Part shown: in pieces, positions 37,360 through 48,796 of the stretch
Numbering within the stretch: position 1 is the stretch's first letter
Layout: every line of letters begins with the position of its first letter
Assembly (NCBI GenBank): GCA_950295325.1
Contig: OX485803.1
Span: 58,235,554 to 58,295,553 of the forward strand
Reading direction: 5' to 3'
DNA from: Polytrichum commune
Lineage: Eukaryota; Streptophyta; Polytrichopsida; Polytrichales; Polytrichaceae
DNA: 60,000 bases
The notes under the pieces: model-generated
Database searches by the model: none
What the model was told of the DNA's origin: nothing
The model's input: the letters and a program-made list of their open reading frames with translations, nothing else
Program-made: the position numbers and the translations under genes

Positions 37360-37870
37360 TGACTGTACCTAGTTTCATGCTCATTGACAATGTGGAGTTC
37401 AAAGCTTACATGTTGTAAAGAAAGCTTTTCTCTAATTTCATGCTCAGTGCTATGGTGGAATTCTATTCTTAGTTTCTATAATTACATTCAAACTTATATG
37501 TCATACAAGAATCTTGAACCTAGTTTCATGCTTGGTGACAAGGAGTAGTTATGTTCTTCATAACCCTAACTGCATTCGAAGCTTATATTATGTAAATAAA
37601 CTCACACCTGCAAGTAATCCAAGTTCTAATAAATGGAGTACTCACACCTAGTTTCATGTTATTGCTAAGGTAGAATCTTGTTCTTTGTATCCTCAATTAT
37701 ATTCAAAGCTTAACTTATATATTGTAGAAGAATTTTGTCTTTAGGTTCATGCTCGGTGGCAATGTGGAGTTATATTTTTGTATCCCTAACTACATTCAAG
37801 GTTACATGCTATAGTGAAACCTCGTACATGATTTCATACTTGGTGGCAAGGTGGACCTTTCATGTTTGGT
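37360..37870. repeat. Degenerate tandem repeat, unit roughly 100 bp
   Basis: The phrase TAGTTTCATGCTCGGTGGCA and variants recurs about six times (near 37370, 37435, 37525, 37645, 37745 and 37830). It alternates with TCCCTAACTACATTCAAAGC and variants. Units are strongly diverged and unequal in length. Confidence 0.6.
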
Positions 37871-40800
37871 AAGTTCTCGGTGCATGCTCTGTGGTAGTTT
37901 GGAGGTTTGAACGAAGAACATTATGTATTAGGTCATTGAGTTCTAGTGCCTAGGCTATATTACCATGATTCAAATCTCACTTTTTCTTCTACATGCTTTA
38001 TGTTGCTATGGTTAAAATTTGTGCAATCAAACATCCATGGTCAAGCTAAAGTTATGGTGTTGGTGATAATATTTATTTATTTAGTTAGTTATACTAATTG
38101 TGCATTGTGGTTTTGTGCAAATCTAAAAATAAGCTCATGGCATGGAGTTGTACCTAAACACACGTGGGACTGCATGATTCACTTGGAGGGAAGTCGAAGA
38201 CAACAATTAGTCTAATATCAAGAGTTTTATGTTGCATGGTTGATAGTGACCATTTACATGCTATATATGTAGAAGTATTTGTTGTACTTGTACTTATTCT
38301 TTCCATTTTGTACATATAGTCATGAAATTAAGAACAAAAATATCCTAGAAAGTTTGAACTTTGCATATTGTGCAAATTTAGGAGATTGTCCATGTCCCAT
38401 GTATGGAATCGTCAATTTCGGCATTGCTCCATAATGTCACACACTACACTAAACTCTCAATTATCACACATCCATGTAAACACTACAAACCTCTTTCATA
38501 TCACATGCATTTTGGTTGCCACATGTGTGATATTAAAGAGGTAAGAGTGTAAATTGTATTAAATTTAAATAATTGTTGGGAATTGTTAAATCAACCACGT
38601 AGTTTGTTAAAACAACCATAGAGTTGCGTCACGCAGTCACATGACTTGTCAAAATTTTGATTTTTCATCACACAATGAAGAGGAGCAAGGTATTAGCAAT
38701 GTGGTAGAATGAATAAATTTTACTAACTTGGATGACAAGTAAAAGCCTAGTTGACACCTTACATATTAGTGACTATGATTGTTTTAACCAATGCATGGTC
38801 CATTCAACAATCCCCTATTTCATATATGATAATAATTATAATCGGAGCATATGCATCATTGAAGGTGGTTCCGTGGATACATACATCCAACATGGTCAAG
38901 TTTAGGTTCCCTTAGATCTAACTATACATAGAGATTTGTTCTTAAAGTGTTATGTTTGCCGTACATCAAATAAACAACAAAACATATGCACTTTTGTAGG
39001 TGATTCCATGATTTGTGCTTCCAAGCATGGTACAATATCCAAATCCCACATAAATATGTGCACTTTTGAATGAATATTCATTTTTGATGTAATTGTACAT
39101 AGTACATCTATTAGGAACATGTTATGTACACAAGCCAATTGGTTCCTTATTGAAGTCAACATATTCTTCAATTTATGAACAATATTATGCAATGCTTGAG
39201 TTGCTTCTATGTAAAATTTTATAATGCGAACTTCAGTAAGACTGGTAAATGTGAATTGTATTGATTGTTTATATGTCACATTTGCATCTCCAAACAATCC
39301 ATCCATGTGTTGTTGGGGCATGTGCTTGGAATCATTTGGAAACCCTCACGAAGCGGGGTGCACAAACCAATTTCATGATTTAAGAATCTCATGATGAAGA
39401 AACCGATTTTTATTGGTTTATAGTCCCAAAATAGCAAACATACCTATAATAAGAAATTAGACCTAGAAATATTGGGAATCCTCAAATGAGTGGAGTTCAT
39501 AAGTGGTCCACATACACAACCACATTAAAAAGAAAAAAATGTTTTGTTTTGTTTTGTTTTGTTTGCATGTGATGGGAATGGATTCGGACACCATTCTAAG
39601 ATATTGTCCTATCGTCAAAAAATCTCAAGCATGTGACATGGACGAAAGAACCTAGGACATGAATGTGAACATGAGCATTAATAACCCCTTTTACCCAAGT
39701 CTCAGGGACATGCTTGCATCATTTTAAGGATAAACTCACCCAACTTTTTGGGCTTGCCCATTGAACTTTTTATGACGAAGCCGAAGTATCTTGATCCCAT
39801 CCACTTAACATGCATGTTTTGTAGAGCTAAGCAACATTTTAAAAAATAAAAAATAAAAAAGAATTTGTGGACTTAAAGAGGGGTGTGTGGTGTGTGTGCC
39901 TTGGATGGAGGGTCTTGATTGGCCCTTCTAATTTGAGAGGGGTGGAATGGTTTAGCGACTGTATATATTTTAGAATCAAAATGAAACTACTAGTTAGCCG
40001 CCATCATAAATAAAGTGTCGCAAGTTGAGAAGAAGTGAAGGCAACAAATGTGCGATAACAAAACATGCAACATCTACTTAACACTACCCACTACATCCTA
40101 CAAAAGATTGATATGGCTATAAGAAACTTTATTGAACCTTGAAAATGGTGATAAGGAAGTTTATTGAAGCCAAAATATGGGGATTCTTCATATACAAACA
40201 TGTATCATAAGCATCTGGAAAATGTATAGGTGTTTATTGGTAAAGGTTGCCACTATGTTACTATAGGTTACGTGGCCCAATACTCAATAGTTATTTCGCA
40301 TTCACAATGTAAAGAAAAATCTCAAAGTCAAGTCACAAAATCCTTACTCTTGGAGACCTACAAAAAAAACACACCCCAATGGTAAAGTAAATACATTGAA
40401 ATAATATTTTTAAAATATGGAGATTGGTATTGGCTACCAGATAAAGGTTGCTTGTACTTCTTCACAAAAACTCCAACATTGCCAAGACCTGCAAAACAAA
40501 CACAGTAGAACCATTATGATGCCAAATTTAGTTTATATATATATAGAGAGAGAAAGAGAGAGAGATTTTTTGGGCAATCTATCGTTTATTTGCTACATTG
40601 TCATGGCCATATGATTTTGCGTGTATTCAAGTTGGGAAGAAGGTGGGTAGGGTAGACACAAAACAAGGGTGCAATGGGTGCCACATGCAAAAATCCCAAT
40701 CTTGAACTTGCAAATCCAAAGTCAGCATGTATGCCAAAGACCATATCCCAAACAAAAACAAAATGGGCAATCTCAAGCACAAATGTGTCATAACTTAATG

Positions 40801-41223
40801 GGTGCTTCATATGCTTCAAACTTCACACACAAATAATGAGTTAGCCCTCCAACAACTCCATGGAGCAACCAATATCCACACAAGCGGCCCAAAATCACCT
40901 GCACCCAATATATAACACCCAAATGGAGAAACCAACAAGGGAGCATTCACAAAACATTGCTCATCGGCTCTTACAAGTAAACTCCCAAACCGCATTGTTT
41001 CCAAAAATAGGTTGAAAGTTTGTACAATGTTTACATTTTTTCTCCGTACTCTACTTATGCACTACTTTATTCCTCACTCCCAATTGACTTCCTACCATCC
41101 TCGCCTACACACACAAGACATATTTACAAAACGCACCTTAGTATCTATACCAACACAACACTACAAGCATGGACCATATGGGAGGTAGAGGACGATATTG
41201 CATCCTTATTCTTCTCCTCCATA
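37871..41223. other. No gene recognised
   Basis: No domain is seen. A GTTTT pentamer run lies at about 39540-39566 and a GA run at about 40544-40563. Confidence 0.4.
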
Positions 41224-41819
41224 TCACACCTTCTCGGATTTCCAATCGAAATTCACCACTTGATAGAATAAGCTTTTCCCATTGTAAAAGTCATGTGCAA
41301 ACATGCGGACCACAAGGTCTAGATGGGTGGTCAATCGATTGTGGAGTTTGCTCTTAAGAAAGGTGAAAGCTAAATGTGTGTTCGTCCTTGATGCTTCCCA
41401 ACACCTTGATGTGTGCAATTTCAACGACCTTGAAATATTCTGACAATTTGTCCGAGATGATAGAGTTGTGAGACAACCCCTTCTAGAGCTTCAACATTGG
41501 GTTCTTGATAATGGGCATTACCGATGCGCCACGAGCATTCACATGCATCATGCTCTTGAAGAAGCATGCATGTAGATCAAGAGAGCGGTTGTCTAGGAGT
41601 GGAGACACCCACTTCAAGGTTGTCCCAATCTCCTTCGCTCCATCCACTATTTCAAACGGTGTCTAAGTGATTCAAAGTGTCTGAGGAAACTCGCTTCACA
41701 CGAATCAACAAGCCAATGTTGTGGGTAGCAAATACATAGAGCGCACATTTCTTCTTGCACCGGAAATCTCTTTTCAAGCTTGTTACGGTATGTGGCGTTG
41801 GCGGCCGTACCTTATCCAT
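41224..41819 (-). pseudogene. hAT-like transposase C-terminal remnant
   Basis: Minus-strand frames read VDGAKEIGTTLKWVSPLLD, then HACFFKSMMHVNARGASVMP, then KVVEIAHIKVLGSIKDEHTF. After a frameshift follow FLKSKLHNRLTTHLDLVVRM and FAHDFYN. The block L-G-S-hydrophobic-x-D-E-x-x-F-S followed by K-S-K-L-x-N-R-L is the dimerisation region of hAT-superfamily transposases. Damage: a stop after NPMLKL, a frameshift after HTFSF and another near 41660. The catalytic residues and the BED finger are not seen, so only the tail survives. Confidence 0.6.
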
Positions 41820-43605
41820 GGGATTTCATTCATTTAGATTTATATGGATGAATATTAAAAGTTGGAGATATGCTCCTAAGTGAGGAACCTCCTCCTTGGC
41901 TTGGTATTCTTGCCAAATCAAGCCTTATGAGTGAGTGTGTGGAGATAGCTTGTGTGAGGTGAAGATTGCATGTTTTTGCAACAAATCTTGAGTTCTTCTC
42001 TCTTTCCTTATATTTTTGGATTCTCTCGTGATGGAGTGAGAGATAACTTGATTCATTGTATGCATTTGAAGAAATAATTAAAGTTCTTGCAAGGGGTTGA
42101 CTCTCTTCCTTCTCACTTGGCAAAAATCCTTCATTATTCTTCTTTTCTTCTTCATTTTTGAGATACAATGCGCAAGAAAGAGCATAAGAATAAGGAGTGA
42201 CGAAATTGCGGAGTGTCGAAGCGAAGAACACCATGGATTTGCCGAGAAAGAAGAAGTAGAATGCTTATTTGTGTATGACACATTTAGGTGAATTATAATA
42301 AATAATTGTTGAATTGTTCACGGAATTTCCTGTCATTTGGTTGTTTCAAGCAATGATTCATGCCATTGAGCTTTGAAAGAAGATTCTTGAGTCTAATTCA
42401 AACATAAATTGATTCAAACAACAACAATTTTATTTTAAAAAGGGCAAGAGCCGCCTCCGCGAGCGGGACCTCCTGGCGGGTGGCAGTCTGCGGTTGACTG
42501 CGGTAGTTACCTGCAAACCAACTGCTGAAGGCCATAAGCCTTCCTTTTAGTTTCCCCCCTTTTTGGTCCGGGGGCATTCATACTTGATCATAAAATTTAA
42601 TTATTGAATTGATGGAAGACGAAGTTTTGCGAATGCATTCGCGAAGGATGTGTTCATCAATCAATAAAGAAATTTGGGGGCTCAAAGACGATTGAATGCC
42701 GTCTTAGTCTCAACTTTGAATTGATATTGACTAGATGTTAATTTATTAACCTCGCAATAACATCTTATAAGAAATGAAGGGTGAAGCATCGCGGGAAGGA
42801 TTCGTAGAAACATTTGGAAACACGCGAAGGGCATGAGATTGCAATTGGTTTTTTTTTTTTTTCTCCACATCAAGTTGTAAGAGGTACTTGACATAAGAGG
42901 GTGTTTTCCTTTTCTTTTGGTTAAAAACAGAGGGGAAGAAACTCAAACAATCACATATTCAAATTCTTGAAGGGCAATTTGGCCGACATTGGAATTCATT
43001 TAGGAATGTGATATACGAGATTGCCGAAGAATTGTTTGGCATATGAAATTTTCGTTCGACCTAAGAGGATAATTCTTAGGTTGAATTGTATTTAAAAAAA
43101 TACAAGTTTCAAAGATTTTTGTAAGGGGGGAATTTTTATGTTGTAGTAGAGAGATGAGAGATATGTTTATGTGTCAATTTTTTTTACGGCAACAAATGTA
43201 TCTCATGCTTAACCACCAACCGCATGCGAGTGCCGGTTGTACGCGGTCAATTTGAATTTTTGTTTAATCGTTATTTGGGGAAGAGGATCTAGTGCTACAA
43301 TTGCATTGTTTTCTGTATTTCATTGTGGTACCTTCCCATATGGCAGGTTGTGTTGCTGGACGTTGCCACTATTGTCCCATTTTATGTTATTCTAGTTTGT
43401 GATAAGGTATCATGGGGGTGAGGTCGGAGTAATAACCAACGAGAGCTTTGTGTATGCACCAAGTGGACGGTGTTTGTATTCTCTTATGATGAGGTTGGAT
43501 TGATGATCAACAAATCATAAGGTTGGTGGTGATTACAAATACAAGTTGTTTTCTATATTTTAACCTTTTACCTTGACAACATATTAGTTCAGGTTGTTGG
43601 CTCCA
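41820..43605. other. No gene recognised
   Basis: A locally GC-rich patch at about 42440-42520 contrasts with AT-rich surroundings, but no gene, tRNA or repeat end is identified. Confidence 0.4.
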
Positions 43606-44346
43606 ATGACCGAACCCATTGTGGATTTATGGTTACAACTTCGAGCCAATATTATCGTTCTCCATCTCCAGGGGCATCGGAAGGTCAATCCTCTGACCTC
43701 TTAGACGTTGAACCAATGATAACCCAACGAGGTTTTTAAGCCTACTTCGGCGTGGGGGACTGCCACTCAGTCTTACGTTCTTTGGATAGGCACCTTTGAC
43801 GATATGGAGGAGGAGATGAGAAAAATAATCCGGGACCGGTTTTCCAGTTGAACAAAAACCAATTCCCCGCAAGATTGGAAAATTCGGTTTAGGACGTGAA
43901 TACGGGGGAAACGTCAACGCAATATCGGTTTTAATGACTGGTATGCATTCAAACTTCTGTCCCAATATTTGGAGCACGAGGCGTTCCAAACTTACAAACA
44001 ATGGAAGGATGGTCATTGGATGGAGTTTCGTTAGGTGGAGTGGTACTGGGAGACGCGGGTGGAATTGGTTTTCTCATTGAAGGCATGCGCAACTTCCAGT
44101 TCATTGGCTACTCCTATGGTAAAGACGGAGCAAGCGGAGGAGACCTTCCTTAATGAACTTAAAGAGAAGGTTTCCGCTTTCTCATCTGCGAGTACGTCAA
44201 GCATGGTCTTTCTACTCTTCCGTTACGCCTAGGCTATCCAGACGACATTAGGTTCTTTAGGGGTTCCGCCAGATTTTGATCATTTACAGGAATTCCAACT
44301 TCATTTGGAGGAGGAATATGAAGGTTTTTGTCGAGATCAAATGTAA
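43606..44346 (+). pseudogene. Unidentified dead coding frame, 247 codons
   Basis: One plus-strand frame keeps protein-like composition for 741 bases from ATG to TAA although it contains seven internal stops. Segments include IVDLWLQLRANIIVLHLQGH, FDDMEEEMRKIIRDRFSS, PQDWKIRFRT, FNDWYAFKLLSQYLEHEAFQ, LNELKEKVSAFSSASTS and FDHLQEFQLHLEEEYEGF. The constant frame with scattered stops indicates an old gene or element decayed by substitutions rather than chance. The family is not recognised; a retroelement gag or another element-encoded protein is a guess. Confidence 0.45.
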
Positions 44347-46312
44347 CGGAATGTAATTTGGTGATATTTTATGTACGAATGGCTCCTCAAATTTTGGTTG
44401 TGAGGACAACATGGTGACATACCAACGTTCATATTCTAGTGTATCTATTAGGATTTAGTATTATAGTTGTTTTGCGTCGTATTGTTATTGTGGTTCCCTT
44501 GTCTTGGTGGAATGTGAATTCTATGAGGTGGAGGCTATAGTTCCGTGGGGCGAATGGGGTGGGGGTGATTGGGAGGGGGTGATGGTGATGATTAGTATGT
44601 CGGGTTTAAGTATGGCAAGGCATTTGCATGATCCCATTGTGCATGTACAAGGGTATAGCCATACATTGATTGTATGATTTGGTGGGGTTCCTACGTATGT
44701 TCCAACATACATAAGGAAGGTGTCGTGTGTCTTGGAGTGGAAAATGGTAGTTTACGTATTGGCCATACCACATTGTTGTGTCTAGTTGTTTGAACGTTGG
44801 TCATGATGGGATTGGCGCACATGGGGAGGAGGTGGAGACATGTGTTTGCTTCTCGTAATGGGCACATGGTGCAGCTTGGTGATGGGAATTGACCATGCCA
44901 TATGGTACATTTGCGTTGGTTGCCCATAAATTGTTTGTATTGGAGTTCGAGGGTTTGTGTAATTTAGACATCCGTGCATTGTGGTGATGACCTTAAGTAG
45001 TTAGAAATAATGAAGTGGATGAGTGGGTTGTTGAGCCATTTGGCAATGTATGTGCGTGTGTGTGTGTTTTTTGTTGGGGGGGGGGATCCATCGTAGGGGT
45101 TTGTTGGCTTTTCCCTTGGCGAGTGTACAAATGGTGTCATTGTTGAGTCTTCATGAGTCTGCCTTGAGTTTTTGAAGAGTTAGTGGGTAGTTTTGTTGCA
45201 ATAATTTTTGAACTGTGAAATGTATGAGAGCCCAAAAATAAATAAATAAACATATACATTGTCTTCTTTTAGAACCGCTATCACATGTTGATCAAGTCTC
45301 CCTCCAAGCACAAAAACCGATCTCACCTTAATATTGCCAAGACTAATTATATATCATTGCCATTTCTATTGCTATTGAAATGATTATGATAATAAGAATA
45401 ACTATAGTTAAGACCAAGTTTGTCAAGGATGTCTCAGTGGAATGAAAAAGAAGAGTAAAATGACTCCAATGTTGCCACGGTTGTTGCTTCATTTTTTTTA
45501 ATTGATCTAAATTTATGTGGGGGAATGCTACATGTGAGTGGTGAGTGTTAACACATGAGCAATGACTGAGAAAGTTGAAATGGTGTTATATGCAAATATT
45601 TCCTATAATTGTGGATTTTGGCAATGAAAAGATAAACCATGTAATGGGTATGGATAATGTATCTGGTTATTCCCATCATGAATCAAAATCATTTTTATTT
45701 GTGGCAAGTGTCGAGGTAGTTGCCATGACCTTAGCCACATTCTCTGTATATGGAGGGAGCAACAATGAGCTTGTAGGTGATTGCAATTGGTTCATGACTA
45801 TGTTCACATTGAATGGAAATATAAGATACTTGAAATCTTAGCCATATGCAATCCTTGAAATGCTTACATCAATTAACAACCAAATTTATTTATTAATGTG
45901 AGATCGCTTCACAACCTTATGAACATGTTCGTCTTCTTCCGCAAGGGAGGTAGTATGAGGAATACTTTCACATGCCAACCTTCAAGAGAGGAGTCTCCTT
46001 ACACAAAGGAGACATAATGGCATTCACCACTCATCTCATGTCTTAGCTTCCTTTAATCTATATGTAATCCCGGAACGGGCATTACAAGAATTAGAGGGGC
46101 CCTAATGACTATTGCCTCATTTCAAAGGTGAACACCTTGAATGTGTGTGGAACATAAATCAAGTACCAGGAACGTCATGCATCTGAGTACTATTCCAGCC
46201 CTAGGTGGATTGGCTTGGGAGTTTTCGTGGGATTCGGATCAAGGCTTTGGGTTTAAGTCACCATGTCTTGGTGGACATCCCTAATTTTGGTAAAAATGAA
46301 GGGGAGGCGTCA
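44347..46312. other. No gene recognised
   Basis: The plus strand at about 44500-44990 has few stops in mixed frames and may be more of the preceding relic. Beyond it lie a short GT run, a G run near 45078 and AT-rich DNA. Confidence 0.4.
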
Positions 46313-46550
46313 AGATCCAAGGATATTTTGGGGAGTAATATGTCAAAAACCTAGTGTTTCCAACCCCAACCAGTTATGTGTTGTGATCTTTCCGTTTTCC
46401 TTTGTTGATTCATAATAGATTCCTACAGATTCCTCTAGAATTGTCGATGATTTTCTTGAAGTCTTGAATTTCAACATGTTATTTCTCAAACTTAATTGGC
46501 TCATTTGTAAGTAGCGGTTGGTTCTCCCCATTCATTGGGAGATGTTTACT
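46313..46550 (+). repeat. Dispersed copy of the 240-bp repeat
   Basis: CCTAGTGTTTCCAACCCCAA, TAGATTCCTCTAGAATTG, ATTTCTCAAACTTAATTGG and GGTTCTCCCCATTCATTG match the 6147-7500 unit in order. Confidence 0.7.
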
Positions 46551-47172
46551 TTGGCCAAAAGACAAGTATCTAAAAATGAGTTTTATACTGAACTTTGAAT
46601 ACATCCAAAACGGTACACTCGAGAGTTTGACAAAGAGTTTGTTTTTATATAACCATCTCTAACCAAAGTCAAACACATCCACTTCAAATCACCAAACTTA
46701 GACGTTCCGACATCACTTGAATGCTCCTTACATATTTTAAAATTGTTAGAGACGAAACTCCCTACCAAAACATAACTTTTCGAGAGACTTTGAGGATGAC
46801 TATAAGGTAGCAAACAATAAAAAAAAGAAAGTAATAAAACAAGGCACATCTACCTTAGGTGGGGACTCCTATGCCTCCTCATAGGGTGAATGGGAAATGA
46901 GGTTGACCAAGCCCACATCTCCTTGCGGAGATTGCAAACATGAAGCTTAATACAAACAACAATAATGACAAATCCCGGTGACAAAGTTCAATGCCTTCAA
47001 GTGGTGGCCTAAGATATGCTACCCAGGCCCCAGGGTTGAAATGTAAACTGCACTTGAACAACATATAGTTACGGCACTAAGTTAACCAATGAGTAACCAA
47101 TCCAAAGCTAAGAAACCAAGTGTTTTAATAAAGCATACAAAAAAACAAACCTCAATATCCAAAAATGCCTAA

Positions 47173-47510
47173 GGGCCACTTCACACACGAGACTGAAGGC
47201 CCCTGACTGCTGTATTCTAAGATCTCTCATTGGTCGAAAAGGCCAAGACCATTCAAGTTCATTTCACACTATAAGGTGCAGGTTTAAGGGTTCAAAGCAA
47301 TTATTATGAATGAGAATACTACATGGATTTCTAGATGGCAACTAATAAATAATGTTTCATGGTTTGTTGAAATTTGTGTTAGGCCCACCTTCCAGAGGTA
47401 GACTTGATGCAAATCTAGGCAAATTATGTTAGTGATACAACATTTGAACGAGAATCAAGGGCTCTTGCAATTAGATGATCACAACCCTTGGCTCGTGTCT
47501 GAAGTGACCC
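47173..47510. mobile_element. MITE, family A copy 3 (338 bp)
   Basis: The left end GGGCCACTTCACACACGAG is identical to copy 1. The right end, complemented, is GGGTCACTTCAGACACGAG. The flanks are TAA and TCA, so the duplication has diverged or one end has drifted. Confidence 0.7.
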
Positions 47511-48077
47511 TCAATTTTCAAAGTAAATACTTTGATGTAGGGATGACCATAACATTATTCAACCTGCTTGGCCCATTCTGAATACACGTATACTCCATGC
47601 CCACATGAGTTCAATTAATGTATTAAGAGAGGATTGGCTATAGGGCTAGGACATGCAACCTTAACCTCTACAAGACTGAAGCAACCGGTCAAATGTGTGA
47701 TTGTACGAAGGGGATACCCGATCTGGTTAGTACAACCTAAGTGGTAGTATTAAACCTAAACTCTAGTTGGTTGTGGAAAATGATGGCAACATGCCACATG
47801 CAACGGGCTCGGAGCCCGTAGTAGCCAATATGTACAACAAGGTGGAGCATCCCACATTTAGCCTGACATTGTTCCATTCGAGAATACCCCCAAGAATGCC
47901 CTCAAATAAGTTGGCCATATACACAAGCTCCAAACTCAACATCAAGATTGAATAATGTTATGACGGTACTAAGAAAAGCTTAGTGTATTGAGGTTAATTT
48001 AAGTATTGATCAACAATAAACCTATAAGGACATATTTTACTAAAAACAATACTCCTTGTGTAGTCAATATTTCCACT
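47511..48077. other. No gene seen
   Basis: No supported gene. Short frames on both strands around 47763-47955 are mirror frames of each other. Confidence 0.45.
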
Positions 48078-48086
48078 CCCCCCCAT
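48078..48086. repeat. Target duplication of the MULE, left
   Basis: CCCCCCCAT directly abuts the left terminal repeat and is identical to 55746-55754. Nine bases is the Mutator-superfamily duplication length. Confidence 0.9.
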
Positions 48087-48345
48087 CCTCGGCACTAATG
48101 GCAGTCCAGGCGCGACTGCTGCCTAGCTGCCCAGCACCCCCCCAAAAATTTTGTTTCCCTCCCCACCCACCCCTTTTACCCCCTGCCCTCTGCTTTACTG
48201 TAAGTCGCTGCTAGTAGACATGCACCTGGGAACTTCGGGAACACCGTAGGGAACGGGTTGGGAACATAGCTGCGGCCAGACAGTTATGGATTTATGTCTG
48301 GCTAAACAGAAGAATCCGGACACTTTTATTTGCAGCTTCTGGATA
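48087..48345 (+). repeat. MULE left terminal inverted repeat
   Basis: 259 bp, complementary to 55487-55745. It contains a C-rich stretch (about 48133-48187) and ends at GCAGCTTCTGGATA. Confidence 0.95.
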
Positions 48346-48494
48346 AGCAATAGAAGATATTGACTAAGGCATTAAGGGGTTGATACACTTCTTTTGAAAG
48401 TGTCCGGATTAGTCCTACTTTACACTATTAAGCTTGGAAATTAGGTTTCTTGAAGTCTTTCTCTTCTCCTCTTGTACCTTTGGGTCAAGGGTAT

Positions 48495-48715
48495 TGCCTC
48501 ACATTAGTTGAGGGCATTCTCTCACATTAATTGAGGGGGTTGAAGAGTATTGCATCACTTTAATGAAGGGCATTCTCTCACATTAGTTGAGGAGTTGAGG
48601 GGCATTGTATCACATTAGTGAGGGGCATTCTCTCACATTAGTTGGGGAGTTGGGGTTGAGGGGCATTGTCTCAAATTAGTTGAGGATATTCTCTTCCTTT
48701 AATTGAGGGGTATCT
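48495..48715. repeat. Subterminal repeats of the MULE, left side
   Basis: GGCATTCTCTCACATTAGTT and close variants, alternating with TTGAGGGG words, recur about six times between the left inverted repeat and the transposase gene. Such subterminal repeats are candidate transposase or promoter sites; that role is inferred. Confidence 0.75.
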
Positions 48716-48796
48716 TTGTGTTTGTTAACACATATTTTTGTAGAGGATGTTGAGTGGGTAGGATTTTGGTTATAGAGTGATACGTATATACAATAG

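Noticed and set aside
43633-44016. Minus-strand 127-codon ORF
   Set aside because: It is antisense to the decayed plus-strand frame, which keeps register over a much longer span and has better composition.
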